Notes under the pieces: model-generated
Database searches by the model: none
What the model saw: the letters and a program-made list of their open reading frames with translations, nothing else
What the model was told of the DNA's origin: nothing
Shown here: positions 1-10,856 of the stretch, piece by piece
Numbering within the stretch: position 1 is the stretch's first letter
How the letters are laid out: every line of letters begins with the position of its first letter
From: Rhabditophanes sp. KR3021
Lineage: Eukaryota > Nematoda > Chromadorea > Rhabditida > Alloionematidae
NCBI GenBank assembly: GCA_963281155.1
Contig: CAUJLY010000003.1
Coordinates: 2,170,001 to 2,234,000, forward strand
Length of the DNA stretch: 64,000 bases
Reading direction: 5' to 3'
Program-made: the position numbers and the translations under genes

Positions 1-170
1 TAATGATGTGTAAATAAGAACGATTAATAAAATGAAATTTGATATTTAAGAGTTGATTAAGATGCGTTAAATTACTTATCAAGATGGGAAACAATTATGT
101 TGATTGGCTATAAAGTTCAGGTTACAAATAATTTGGAGATAATTATTTAAGTATGTATCTACAGATTAAT

Positions 171-360
171 CTTTATTAATGACAAAGTTAGGTTGAATTG
201 TACCTAACCATTCTTTAAGTTTATTAGCAACAATCTGTCTAGTTTGTTTCAAGTCGGTTGAATCACCACCAACTTCCTCGATATATTCATACATTCCAGC
301 ACATTCCGCTTTATTTGGAGTAACAACGGCAAAGTTGCAATCTTTAGTTGGGTTTAAAGT
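171..360 (-). pseudogene. C-terminal fragment of S28 serine carboxypeptidase-like gene
   Basis: The minus-strand reading resembles the last ~55 residues of the intact S28 protease at 28.3-29.8 kb. Both have a hydrophobic strand, a Cys-x-x-Met-Tyr-Glu segment and a final amphipathic helix. In the intact gene the catalytic His lies in NGAHCEEMYE. Here the equivalent is NKAECAGMYE, so the His is replaced. The fragment starts abruptly at about 360, where plus-strand transposase-like sequence begins, and the preceding ~170 residues of the family are missing. With the fragment at 1247-1720 it is the remnant of one disrupted gene copy. Confidence 0.72.
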
Positions 361-858
361 GATCTACATTTTGTTATCTGTTGTATTTGAAACTAAAAAT
401 GGAATTACACGCAAAGCATTTATCCCTTGTGTATATGCAATTATGAAAAATTGATCAGCCGAGTCATATGAATTCTTATTTGAGGAATTAAGACTTAAAA
501 TGACTGAACTTGGAATAGAAGATGGCATGCCTGATGCTTTTATCACTGACAAAGAACCTGCCGCCATAAAAGTTATCAACTCAACCTACCCAAACACTCT
601 GATTGTTTCCTTCATCTTACTCAGAGTATCTTCAGAAAATTAGGAAGTGTTGGTTTAAAGAAATTTGTGTTTAGAATCAATCAGGATGATGAGGAAAGAG
701 ATTTTTCCAAAGAGTTTTATAAGAAAATAAGATTAATCCTGACAATCCCTTTGTTTCCTGCTGATAAAATCAAGACTGCGTGGTTAAAAATAAAACCAAA
801 ATCTTATTCGAGGACGGGAAACATCACAATTTCTTACACTCAGTCAAAACATAATTAA
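361..858 (+). mobile_element. MULE-type transposase relic inserted in S28 pseudogene
   Basis: The plus-strand translation has the hallmarks of the MULE/FAR1/FLYWCH-associated transposase core. There is a 'vP-vYAimkn-SAESYEFLFEEL' type segment (about 390-500), then PDAFITDKEPAAIKVI (about 525-580) carrying the expected acidic DKE, then a region ending in the family-like LTIPLFPADKIKTAW (about 735-785). In-frame stops at about 452 and 640 and at least one frame change show it is dead. It lies exactly between two halves of an antisense S28 protease pseudogene. No clear terminal inverted repeats were found by eye. Sequence from 860 to 1245 may belong to the same element but was not recognised. 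Confidence 0.6.
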
Positions 859-1246
859 CATACATAAATATCAACTGGTATATTGATGATATCGTTGAAT
901 TAAAGTTTCCAAATGATGCCAAATTACTCGCAACACTAATGGGTCCGAATCTCTGAACAATATCATCAATATTTGCAAAAAGCGGAGGAACAATCGAAAA
1001 CACAATATTTTTCCTCAATGATGTTAACATGAACGGCAGATCATTAGTTAGAAAATTTGATCAACTACCTTCAAATGAATCAACATTTGCCTTTCGTTTC
1101 TACACACCCCTTTACTATAAAGAAAAAAATCAAGGTAGCTCAAGACTTGTATAAAAATTCACAATTCATTATATGCTTGATTTTGTTTGGGAAAAATACT
1201 TTAATATTGGCAGATCATATGAAAAGCACTGATATATTCTCTATTT

Positions 1247-1720
1247 CTATAGATTTTCGCGAGTATACATAAATATAAATACATTCGCGAAAGCCAATAT
1301 ATCCCATAAGTTAACTACGAATAAATGTTGCAATGGGGCTTTATTGGGTCTAGTGTGGTACTCACAAATGTTAGGATCTGAGCGATAGCTTCCAAAATTA
1401 ATATTGCTGTATGTTACAACCTTTAGATATTGTTGTAATAAGTCATTCCAGAAGACTGTTATATCATCATTTGTTACATTTTTCCAATCATCGCATATAT
1501 TAAAATTAACTTTGATTTGCTTTTGACCAACTTTAGCTTGAATTAATTCTCTGACTTTAGCCAAGTCTGCTTTCAGATCTGCTGTAGAAGCAGAATTATA
1601 ATCATTCAAAGTTTGTTGAACGCTATTAAAAGCTTAATGAAAATCAACAGTGGCAGTAAGTGGTGAATTAGAAGCAACACTGACATAAACCAAATATAAA
1701 TAATGGTGCTTATGCGATAA
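1247..1720 (-). pseudogene. Middle fragment of S28 serine carboxypeptidase-like gene
   Basis: The minus-strand reading matches the intact S28 protein at 28.3-29.8 kb from its VASSAPITAV segment through the CDDW segment to the FHLRSDSSPFQN segment. Corresponding stretches here are VASNSPLTATVDFH, ICDDWKNVTNDDITVFWND and YHTRPNKAPLQH. A stop interrupts it near 1635. The nucleophile-Ser segment lies upstream and is not recognisable. The match fades at about 1290, near a small palindrome-rich hairpin. The C-terminus continues only at 171-360, after the MULE relic. Confidence 0.75.
1256..1291. repeat. Short hairpin with TTCGCGA arms
   Basis: TTCGCGAGTAT and ATACATTCGCGAA form an imperfect inverted repeat around a 12-nt AT loop. 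CG-containing hexamers are rare in this AT-rich DNA. It sits at the edge between the S28 fragment and the transposon relic and could be a leftover terminus, but no partner was found near 361. Confidence 0.35.
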
Positions 1721-2249
1721 AATGATATCACTTGTTCTAATATCAAATACATATATTTTTGTTAATATAGAAAAAAATAACGCATTGAAACTGATTTAAA
1801 AAATGGTATGTGTAATAAATTCGGGTGAAGATTGTCTCTTAAAATTAAGAGCAACATCAGAGACGAACTAATTTTGACTGAAATACAAGGCCTCAATGTT
1901 TTGTTTCGAGCTTACCACAACATTTTTTAACATCTAACTAAGCAATATTCTATAATTGGCCAACAACTTCTTTGCAGAAGAAATTAAAGAATATTAAGAC
2001 AATGATGTATAAGAAATTAAAGAAAAGGAAGATTACAGTGAAGTAGTTCAAGAAGATGCTAAAAATGTTTGCCAAAAATTGTACAATATTGTTTGCGAAA
2101 ATTCAATTCATTTAGTGTCTTTTTTTTATTCAAATAATGCGCCATTTAACAATGTAAGTATGCTTTATTCCATTAACTCCGTGCTGTAACCACTTCTAAG
2201 CGCATTTTATCTTTGTTTTCTCTAATCTTACCATTATCACATTTCCGAT

Positions 2250-3622
2250 ATGACACAGTCAGATAGATTCATTGAGTGTAACAAAAATTTCCGAATTACC
2301 GGCGAAGCATTATTAAAACGCAATCTTGACTCTCAGTATGCTTTTCTTTATCAAGATAGACAAAAGCGATTAGGAGAACGAATTTTGAAAGTCGCCAAAG
2401 GGTTGTACGGTTTGTTTTAATTTAAATAGAGTTCAATTATAAATCTTCTCCTTTAGGTGACGATTCCGAATTCGCTGATTTTACTAATATCGAAGAAGAT
2501 AAAGAAGTCCTAATTTTCGGAGTCATTATTAGAAAAATGGGTGAAAGAGATAGCGTCTTGAAGCAATTAAATGATGAAGACATAGATTTAGAAGAAGTCG
2601 TTGATACCTATTATGATGTACTTGATCCATCTCCACAAGATAGAATATTCGTGGAAAACTCCAAGCAAAGATTAGTGTTGGAAGATGTTGATATGTACAA
2701 TATTATTAGCGGTTCAGTTTTGGGATTTAAGGGAATTCTGAAAGGAGGAACTGATATTTTCAAAGCCAGCAGCGTCATTTATCCAGAACCATTGCCTGTC
2801 GAACGCCTTATGCCAACTGGGCCTGAGAAGTTCATTTGCTTCACAAGTGGATTGTCGTTCCGAGATAATTCAGAACAGAGTGGATTAGATTTTTTGGATA
2901 TGATGATGATGCAGTTTAGAGGTCAAAATGGGCCATTGCCTGATGGAACCAAACGCTTTTTTGACAACACTGAAACATTTGTATTTGCAGGAGGAATGTT
3001 TGAATCTCAATGTCTCCGCAAGAAGAAATTCACCGATTATGTGTCAGTTTTGACTAATCATATTACAAATGATGAAGTTCGTGTTGTGGATGATTATTTG
3101 AATGGATTCGCCCAACTTGGCAAAACCGTTGTAATGGCCTCTAAGGGAGATTTATGTACTTTCACAATGCCCCAACAACCAGCATTCAATGCCTTATATT
3201 CAAAAGCTCATGAAAGTGGAAACTTACTTTTAACAAGTAATCCAACAACATTTAAGATTGGGAATATTACTTATAGCGGAACATCAGGCGAGAACATTTG
3301 GAGTATCAGAAAAACAATGCCTGGCAAGAATAGTCTAAACATAATGAAAAAGACTCTTGAAGCTCAACATTATTGTCCAACATGCCCTGATATTGTTGAT
3401 GGAATTCCTGGGCTTTGCCATGATTACATGATTATGGAAAGTTATCCCCAAGTCTACTTCTGTGGAAATCAGAAAAAATTCGGATGGGGAAACTATTATC
3501 CACCTGGTTCTGCAAATCCAATTTTGATTTTGTCTATTCCGAGTTTTAGAGAAAGAAACTCAGTTGTATTCGTGAACACTAGGACATTGGAAATCACTGA
3601 ATATATTTTTAAGAGTTTGTAA
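2250..3622 (+). CDS. POLD2: DNA polymerase delta subunit 2 (B-subunit, p50)
   Basis: Two exons, 2250-2409 and 2457-3622 (47-nt intron, GGT codon split), give about 441 residues, close to the usual POLD2 length. The product is the non-catalytic B-subunit of replicative polymerase delta, which links catalytic p125 to the other small subunits in the nucleus. The N-terminus has the family OB-fold entry (QYAFLYQDRQKRLGER) and LEDVDMYNIISGSVLGF. The C-terminal inactivated-phosphoesterase part has FTMPQQPAFNALY, LLTSNPTTFKIG, YSGTSGENI and YPQVYFCGNQKKFG, each an obvious counterpart of the animal protein. The start is chosen because it opens the conserved N-terminal exon. An AATAAA lies about 35 nt after the stop. 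It looks intact. Confidence 0.93.
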
Positions 3623-4372
3623 TTAAATTACACAAAAGCTTGTCTAAAGTTACTAGAATAAAGGTTTTTGTAAATTATCTTTCTTCTTTTATTTGTTCTT
3701 AGGATTGTAATAGCTATACTTTGCATTAATCTATTTTTACATATTATCATATCAACTAATTCTTATTGAGGTGAAACCTCATTTTATAACCAAAGTATTA
3801 TATTTGTGATTTTTCAATTATTTTTTATTACAAATGCATGCTGTTGTTTGCTTAAGATAATTGCATTATCTAATACATCTAAAGACACATGCAAGTCTAA
3901 ACTAATTTCACCAATATTTGGTAAATTTTCTTTTCGTCAATTGCTCCAGAAATTTTGCATTTACGTTAGTAAACAGTTTTGCACATAACTTTCTTTAAAC
4001 TATTCCATGTTGCACTTTTGATAAGTGCATATCATACAATTTACGACTAGTATACAATTGAAATACAGGCAAAGTTTTTTTACTTCAATTATTCTCAGAA
4101 AATTATGTAAACAAAAAGGTCAACTTCTCAATTTTTAATTCTAATACATGCACATTTCTTCCCATCAGTCTAATTTTAATAGTAGTATCCCCTCATTTTA
4201 AAACCAGTATCTTGTCACTTATATATCTTCAACTTCAATGTTGCTATTTTAAATGTTAATCTTCTTGATTTAGGAATAATTCAAACTTTTCCGAATTACA
4301 TTCTATTTTAACTTTGACAATTTACATTTAATTTTACCTTATCTCCCATGGTTTAATTTATATTCTATTAAG
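3623..4372. other. Intergenic AT/pyrimidine-rich spacer
   Basis: A POLD2 polyadenylation region (AATAAAGG near 3656) is followed by TC-rich plus-strand sequence without any supportable ORF. The last ~100 bases are the presumed promoter/5' UTR of the gene at 4373. Confidence 0.5.
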
Positions 4373-6184
4373 ATGGATAAAAACGTTAGAGATGCATTGT
4401 CTCAGACACATATTTTCAAGAAGATATTTGGAAGTGTTGTTGATATCCTTTCTCTAGCTTCAACAAATGATGAATGGCTCGACAAAGCGTGCAGGATCCA
4501 ATTCAATGAAAATATGTATGAATCTAATATTGTACTTAATTACTTATACTCTCCTGATGTTGTCGACATCCCTCAAGATAAACTCCCTATTTTTTTTGAA
4601 GAAGAGCTTCGCAAGACACGAAGAAATAGGAAGTTCCAACAATGTTCCACATTTGATCAAATACTTACTATAAGGGCCCGTGCAATGCCAAGTCAACTTG
4701 AACAATTTTTGGAACCAAATATTGCTTATTTTCAATATTATTTGGATTCAAACTCAACTTTTAGAATCTTAGAACTTGCCTTGAAGTATGATCGTCTTCA
4801 AACTTTATTTCCTAGTCCATTCAATTTTTGCTACATAGTAAGCCGTCTCAAATCATCAAAAATTATGTCAATCAACGGACTTTGCTTAATGGAGCTTATC
4901 AATTATTTGGAAGATCAACCTCTCAAAGCAACCTCTTTTTTGGATGGTTTTCCCAACGTCAACTTCTTAAGAATCCAGATTGATGTTTATCATGCTTCAA
5001 ACAAACTTGACAAGACTTATTATAGAAATGTTGCACGCATGTTTGAAAATCGTAAAAACTTTTCAATCTGTCTCCATCTAAATGATAACTCCAGCCAAAA
5101 AGTCAAAGAAGATGTGTGCAATATGTTCAAGAATATTTATGAGGCTTTCCGAGATGCCAAAGTTAATTTAATATTTGCATTCAAAGGCCTTTCAGTGACT
5201 CCAGACATTAAACTTCTTGCCTATGAACCTCTAGCCAAAATTCATATTTCTAATTTGGAAAGTCATGGTCGTGTCGAATATCTTCTTGATACTCTCAATC
5301 TAATACAGTTCTTCAATGACAGTTTCAAGGATCGCAGCAAGCTTGCCAATTTGAAGGAATTTGTATATGCAGGGTACACTCAAGTTTTCTTAACACAGTA
5401 CATGGAGCAATTCATAAGACATCTTGCGAAGGCACCCAACTTGTCTATTATCCGATTGGAGGTTGTTAGCACATTATTAAGGCGTAATGTCGAACTTAGA
5501 GCCGAGGAATGTCATTCATTGAAGTTATTTGTATGGAAGTTGCCTAAATTTATTAAAGTTTTGCATTTGTCTGGGTTTCCGATAATTCTTGAAAGCTTTA
5601 ATGGTGACATTGGAAGAAGATTCACCGACTTAAAGGAGCTCAAATATGTGGATCTTTACCGTTCAAACGAAGAAAATCACTTTCCTACCAAGTATTTCAA
5701 GTCCTTCAAACGTTTAGAACTTTTGCACATCAATTGTGTCAAAAAAAATTATTTGAGAGTCAAACAAAAACTAAGGGTTGTTGTCATCTCTGGCTGCTTT
5801 ACCGATATTGAAAGTCTCCAGAAGCAATATCAACTTAAACTTAGAAGTAAAATCATTCAGAGAGAGATCGCAAATCAAATTCAAGATAGTTTCGTATTTT
5901 TAGAGGAGAGTATTGAAAGTGAAGACACCTTTATTGCAAATAACCTTTGTAATTGTAGTCATTTCGAGAAGAAGCTAAGGAATGTCTTCAAAGTCAAAAA
6001 ATTTTTGTCCAATAATAAATTTCAAAACACATATGTTTTTTGTAAACATGTTATTGACTTTTCTAGATTTTGGTCATCACTCACACTTCAAAATAGACTG
6101 GTTGATGACAACATTATTCTCAGAAGATGGAATAATTGTGGATTATCATGTTGTGCTCTTGATTCCGGTGACGATTCAAGATGA
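4373..6184 (+). CDS. LRR/F-box-like protein of a local family
   Basis: A single uninterrupted 603-residue ORF. I do not recognise a named gene. The N-terminal ~60 residues are a short helical region that could be a diverged F-box. The middle has irregular leucine-rich stretches such as FPNVNFLRIQI and LHIN/LKEFVYA. It is a paralogue of the minus-strand gene at 40836-42629. FPTKYFKSFKRLELLHINC here aligns with LPSNYFESFENLQVLRLNC there, and both have a C-terminal CxC-H cluster (CNCSHFEKKLRNVF here). Such intron-poor F-box/LRR-like proteins often expand in single lineages; the function is unknown. Substrate recognition for ubiquitin ligation is only an inference from the fold. Confidence 0.7.
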   Translation: MDKNVRDALSQTHIFKKIFGSVVDILSLASTNDEWLDKACRIQFNENMYESNIVLNYLYSPDVVDIPQDKLPIFFEEELRKTRRNRKFQQCSTFDQILTIRARAMPSQLEQFLEPNIAYFQYYLDSNSTFRILELALKYDRLQTLFPSPFNFCYIVSRLKSSKIMSINGLCLMELINYLEDQPLKATSFLDGFPNVNFLRIQIDVYHASNKLDKTYYRNVARMFENRKNFSICLHLNDNSSQKVKEDVCNMFKNIYEAFRDAKVNLIFAFKGLSVTPDIKLLAYEPLAKIHISNLESHGRVEYLLDTLNLIQFFNDSFKDRSKLANLKEFVYAGYTQVFLTQYMEQFIRHLAKAPNLSIIRLEVVSTLLRRNVELRAEECHSLKLFVWKLPKFIKVLHLSGFPIILESFNGDIGRRFTDLKELKYVDLYRSNEENHFPTKYFKSFKRLELLHINCVKKNYLRVKQKLRVVVISGCFTDIESLQKQYQLKLRSKIIQREIANQIQDSFVFLEESIESEDTFIANNLCNCSHFEKKLRNVFKVKKFLSNNKFQNTYVFCKHVIDFSRFWSSLTLQNRLVDDNIILRRWNNCGLSCCALDSGDDSR

Positions 6185-6809
6185 TTTATTATTGTGCCTT
6201 CTTTATGTTGTGAATAAAATCTCCTTTATACTATCATTTGGATTTTCATTGTCCGATAATTCTTCGGCTGCATAGACAGAAGAAATATCAAAGAATATTT
6301 TGTTATTTTTATACCTCTCTCTAAATAATTTGTTTAATATTTTACAGCTCGAAATATCACCGCTATGGGAAGAGAACTGGTTCCATGCACCCTTTTAGGT
6401 TTAAATAAAAGATTTTTTGATACCATGTAAGAATTCTTTAAAACTCATTACACAAAAAATAATATCTTTTTTGATCCTACATTATTAGCTGTCCCTTCAA
6501 GCAGGTTATTTGAGCTTTAAAGTTTTGTTAACTATGAAAGTCAACACTTTATCATATTTCATTTGATTCACTTAGTCGATTATAACATTCATTGTATTTT
6601 CAATACTAATAAAAATATTTGAATACTTTCCTCCAGCTTTTTGTAGCTAAGAAAGTTATTCAATTGCTTTACATTATCAGATGGAGCTGAATCATATCAT
6701 ACAATGATTGCTCAAAACAACAGATTTAATAACCGCATGATCTAACACATATTATGGTAAGTTTATTCACAAATTAACAATCAGTAAAAAAGCACAAATA
6801 AAAGGCATA
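6185..6809. other. Spacer between convergent genes
   Basis: Contains an acceptor-like TTTTACAG at about 6345 followed by about 60 bases of open frame (reading like MGRELVPCTLLG). This could be the last exon of an alternative transcript of the upstream gene or a relic. Otherwise AT-rich with no recognised feature. Confidence 0.35.
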
Positions 6810-7293
6810 TCATTCCTTAAGCAAGTTTCCAACAACTGGATATTTCATGCTTAATTTTGATGCCCAATCTTCGGCGGTTTCAATTTGTTCTGGTGTCATT
6901 GTTGAGATATCATTAATACCATCAACAATTTTATTCGTGTCCATTGTTCCCAGTGAAATTGTAGCATCTCTACCAGCTAAATTCTTGTATGGTCCATCTG
7001 GTGGCCCGTAAAAGTGAGCGGCTTTTGTAACTTCATATATCTATAAAAGTAATTTAAAAATAGTCTATTTATCAACTTACTTTATCAAAAATAGCAAAAC
7101 ATAAATGCTCGTCATCAACGCCATTGTACTTCTTTAACTGCTCGATAGTCATATCTTGCTTTTGTAACGGCTGAACCATTTTAACCACTTCTTCTTCAGG
7201 TTCTTTTCTGATAAACTTAATATAGATGAAATACAGCAAACCAATCGACAACGCGATATCCCAAAACCCAAATTCAAAGTATGAAGAAAGCAT
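6810..7293 (-). CDS. PGRMC1: Membrane-associated progesterone receptor component-like (cytochrome b5-like heme-binding)
   Basis: Two exons, 7081-7293 and 6810-7040 (minus, 40-nt intron, phase 0), give 147 residues. Residues ~8-28 form one N-terminal membrane anchor (WDIALSIGLLYFIYIKFI). It is followed by the MAPR-family cytochrome b5-like fold: MTIEQLKKYNGVDDEHLCFA, IYEVTKAAHFYGPPDGPYKN and LAGRDATISLGTM. The Tyr residues that typically ligate heme in this family are present in YNG, IYEV and HFYGPPDGPY. The protein is shorter at the C-terminus than vertebrate PGRMC1. It likely sits in the ER membrane and supports P450/sterol metabolism, as known for the family. PGRMC2 or a neudesin relative are alternatives; the TM anchor favours PGRMC. 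Confidence 0.88.
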
Positions 7294-7765
7294 CTATTTG
7301 TTTGATAGTTAATATAATAACAGACACTAAAACAACAGGTTGAAGGTTAAATGATGTAATAAAGTTTCTCTTTATATAAATCAAAACTGTTCGATATAGA
7401 TTTTAGGCGTGGAAGTGTATATATTCGACTATTACTTTTTATCAAACACGTAAGAATGTTTTGCAATACCTTATGATGCAAATAGATAAGTTAGTGTGCG
7501 ATTGACAATACTTTTTGTGTTGATATGCGTATTGTTTGTTTGTCATTTCATTATAAAATGTGTGTGCTAAAAACAATCTCAAATTCCATGTAAAATAGAT
7601 CGACGATGGACTGTGCTCTGTACAAAAACGATGATACTCATTGTGACGAGTTGAGACATTTTGCAACTTAATGTGCTAAGAGTATTACACTTACCTGGAC
7701 AGATAAAGGGCAACTTAACTTTTACTACTCATTTCATTACACATCTCTCACAAAATAGATCGAAA
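7294..7765. other. Divergent promoter region
   Basis: Lies between the PGRMC-like gene (minus) and the pseudokinase (plus) and must hold both promoters. No specific motif is recognisable; the short ORFs in it are unsupported. Confidence 0.4.
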
Positions 7766-8802
7766 ATGGAACTTTCTGAAGGTACTGAACTTTTTACAAA
7801 GCCAATTATCGAGGCCATCAGCTACATCAAGCAGGATCCTTTGGATATTTGGCCCATTAAAGGACGATTTTATAGAACCAATGGTACGTATCAACTTTTA
7901 AATTAAAATTGTAATCGTTTTTAGAAGTCAAATGTTCTAAAACATCCAGAAGTACAACGGTTACTGCCAGCACGCCATTTCCCGGTCAGAATCAAAACAC
8001 GGATAGGCTTTGTGTCATCAAAGTTAACCACTTATCGAGAAAAGTCGAGGCGTTGTTGAAAGCCTTTACCAAGGATCAAAGCTTGCTGAAAACTAAAATT
8101 AACCACATATCAAGTGAAATTGTCCTAAGCTTGATTGTTTTAAACAAGTTCCGTCATCTTAATTTAATGCATGCTCACGCCACCTGGTTTTCTAATGAAA
8201 CGAACGACATCAAGATTGTAATGCCCTTTCTTTACTGCTTGAAAGACTTAATCAACCTCCACAGAGAAAAGATGGATAATGAACCTTTGCCCATGGTAAT
8301 TATCGGCCCGATTATCAGACAAGTTTGTAATGGTTTAACTTACATACACAACAACTACGTCATCCATCGAGACATTTGTTCGGCAAACATTTTCTTGACT
8401 CGAGGCGGAACTGTTAAAGTAGGTGGCTTTCAAAGTGCCAAAACTATAGCGAGTCCAGGTGCTTTATCTACGTGCAAATCACCCAAGGGGGAAAAACAAT
8501 TTATGTGCTCCAAAAAGCAACTCAACCTCAACACAATCTCCGAAATTGATGCTGTTCCATACGAAACAAGTTCGGATATATGGAGTGTGGGTAAGGCCTT
8601 GGGGAGAGGGTTAAATATATCAAATTAAACTTTATTAAGTTAAGCATTCAAAATTAAGGTTCAAAAAATGAGACATATTTAACTTTTCAATATCATTTCT
8701 AGCTTCGAAAAATTCTCCTAGGATAAAATTGGCCACATCGCCATTTATTTCTTTAAACATGGGTAAACTTCCTCAAATGAGAGCTTGCCTGAGTCGAAGT
8801 GG
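7766..8802 (+). CDS. STE20-like pseudokinase (STRAD/OSR1-like)
   Basis: Exons 7766-7883, 7925-8590 and 8703-8802 join in frame (41- and 112-nt introns); the 3' end beyond 8802 is uncertain. The product is a protein-kinase fold with a retained beta-3 lysine (LCVIKVN), an alpha-C glutamate region (ISSEIVLS) and HRDICSANIFL in place of HRDxKxxN. The DFG motif is replaced by GGF (VKVGGFQSA), so the Mg-binding Asp is lost. The SDIWSVG segment of subdomain IX is present. The missing DFG Asp, and the 'V-K-x-x-GF-S' reading reminiscent of STRAD, suggest a scaffold pseudokinase rather than an active enzyme. No gene name can be fixed. The end of the C-lobe looks short, so a decaying gene is possible. 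Confidence 0.6.
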
Positions 8803-9254
8803 GTAAGTTGTGATATTATTACAAAAGCAATTAGCTTTTAAACTTCAACATCGTTCCTACTCCTAGTTAGAGTGAGGATTCCATTGTCAGTGCAAGCTAC
8901 TTTCACCTCCACGTTGATACTACAGCTTTTTACAAATGGTCATGAAATGCGTCTGTCACCTCTTTTGTGACAAGGTTTTTTCTATCTTCCATGACAGATT
9001 AGATAAACAACTAATAAGAGGCGATCTCCGAACACTAAAATAAACCAATGAATTAGTAAATGAGTATCTGATCTCAAATATAACCATGCCACGTAAATGG
9101 CTTTGTGCTAATATTAAATTTCAAATGCAAAAAGTCTTAGATCAGAGTTTGTAGAGTGTTTCGCCAGCACAATAATTTGAAAATGAAAAACATGTAACCT
9201 TTTTAAGCTAGTATATTAAATTCAATACGTATTGCAGGAGTTTTAATTGTGCAA
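8803..9254. other. Spacer, possible pseudokinase 3' exons
   Basis: After the donor at 8803 an acceptor near 8868-8870 opens a frame of about 100 bases whose homology I cannot recognise. The rest is AT-rich. An acceptor-like GCAG at 9236-9239 just before the next ORF suggests a spliced 5' UTR for that gene. Confidence 0.35.
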
Positions 9255-9965
9255 ATGATTTCATTTTATCCAAATGAAAAGTTTCATAAGTTGCCAGAAA
9301 ACTTTGCAGTCATTATGCTTGAACAGAGAAAGTCATTCGAGGCATATCTTGAAGATCATTTGCAATTAAAAATGCGCATCGGCAAGTCTGGCGGAAGGGT
9401 ATTAGAGTTAGCTTTAAGTGAGCGAATTTTGACCATTTACGAAGATGAGAGAATAACTGCAAAGGGACTAGTACAATTATTAATCGACAAAAAATGGGCT
9501 TCTGCCGATGTCAAGAAAGATCGCCGCTTATTAGTAGCAGACTTCATCAAAATTCTTGACTTCACTAACAAAAAGCATTTCGGATCATTTGGTCCAAATT
9601 ATGATGTTTACAAGGATGAATATGGTTTATTTGAAAGCAATGGAGCTAAAGAAAGGAATTTACAACTTGATAAGATTATCTTGCATGTTGCTATTCAAGT
9701 AAACGAAGAAACTATGGGGAGCGTCAACATCTCCATAAGAGATCATTCTGTACTATGGAAATTGTTATTTGAAAACGCAGAAAACAAGCATATCACCATG
9801 CTAGATGCTCTCAAAATTTATGATCTCAATGTGAAAGTTATCGTTGAACTTCTTCAATTCGGAAGTAAAAATTTCGACTACTCAAAGCAGCCAACTAATT
9901 GCCGTCAAATTGACATTTCTGAAGGGAGAAACGTCACTATCACAACAATTTTAGATCTCAGTTAA
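9255..9965 (+). CDS. Unidentified 236-residue protein
   Basis: An open frame from ATG 9255, preceded by an acceptor-like ATTGCAG, so an upstream exon may exist. The protein is hydrophilic, without signal peptide or membrane segment, and helical in the first third (MLEQRKSFEAYLEDHLQLKM). It includes ITAKGLVQLLIDKKWASADVKKDRRLLVADFIKIL, which looks like a compact helical domain. No known family was recognised. Codon use resembles the neighbouring genes. There is no clear kinship with the adjacent pseudokinase. Confidence 0.55.
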   Translation: MISFYPNEKFHKLPENFAVIMLEQRKSFEAYLEDHLQLKMRIGKSGGRVLELALSERILTIYEDERITAKGLVQLLIDKKWASADVKKDRRLLVADFIKILDFTNKKHFGSFGPNYDVYKDEYGLFESNGAKERNLQLDKIILHVAIQVNEETMGSVNISIRDHSVLWKLLFENAENKHITMLDALKIYDLNVKVIVELLQFGSKNFDYSKQPTNCRQIDISEGRNVTITTILDLS

Positions 9966-10856
9966 ATTAATACATTCCCTTTAAATGAATAATATGATAT
10001 GCTATCTAATTATAACCATAATTTTGTAAGAGAAAATAAACTATATTTTGCAGGCTTCTTCCTTTAATAATCGTTTAATCTTAGAGTTCATTCATTTTGA
10101 GTCTTCCATCTGTTTTGTGTGTGTATTTCATAATACAAAATATTTTTATTCAAACTTTGAGGCATTTCATGTTTTGGTCTAACAAAAAAAGACACCACAC
10201 ATTATATGCACGCAACCATATGATGTTGTATCTATTGACAAGACCACTTCTCTGTACTTTCTATCACTACCTGTGCCTGATTTAAAGACATCCACAATAA
10301 AGCAATTTTTCATTATTTAACATTTCATAAATTACATGGTTACACTGCAAAAGTTTGACTTTACCTTTACAATTTACTTAGCCTTGCACTTATTTTATTA
10401 TACTCCTTATCATGCAACTCTATTATGTTTTTTCCCACCATAAAAACACCCTTCGTCTTGCTTATTCCCATTTTCCCTTGATGTTCATCTTGATTTGTCA
10501 TTTCCTAATATTGTCCGTGTGTCTTTATTTGTCAAAACAACCTATTTGGCCAACAACATACACAACTTCCTAATTTTATCCAAACCGACGACCACTACCC
10601 CCAAATCAATACATTAACATCGAAATAAAACAAGCGAACACTTTCCCAACCCTACCATTCCGGCCATTCTTACATCCCACTAATGGTTCATGCTTATGGT
10701 GGTACTAATAAATTTCGTTCGTCGATATATTCACTTCAATTTTACACTTTCCTACATTATCACCCCATAATATCATTTATTTATGGTCACAGGTGTTAAC
10801 TACAATCTAAACTAATTCTTTTATTTATCTTTTCAGAACCTTAGTGTTATCTCAAT
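9966..10856. other. Intergenic region upstream of ataxin-2
   Basis: AT-rich with many C/T runs on the plus strand. An acceptor-like TCTTTTCAG at about 10830-10836 just before the ataxin-2 start implies a non-coding 5' exon in this interval. No other feature is seen. Confidence 0.4.
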
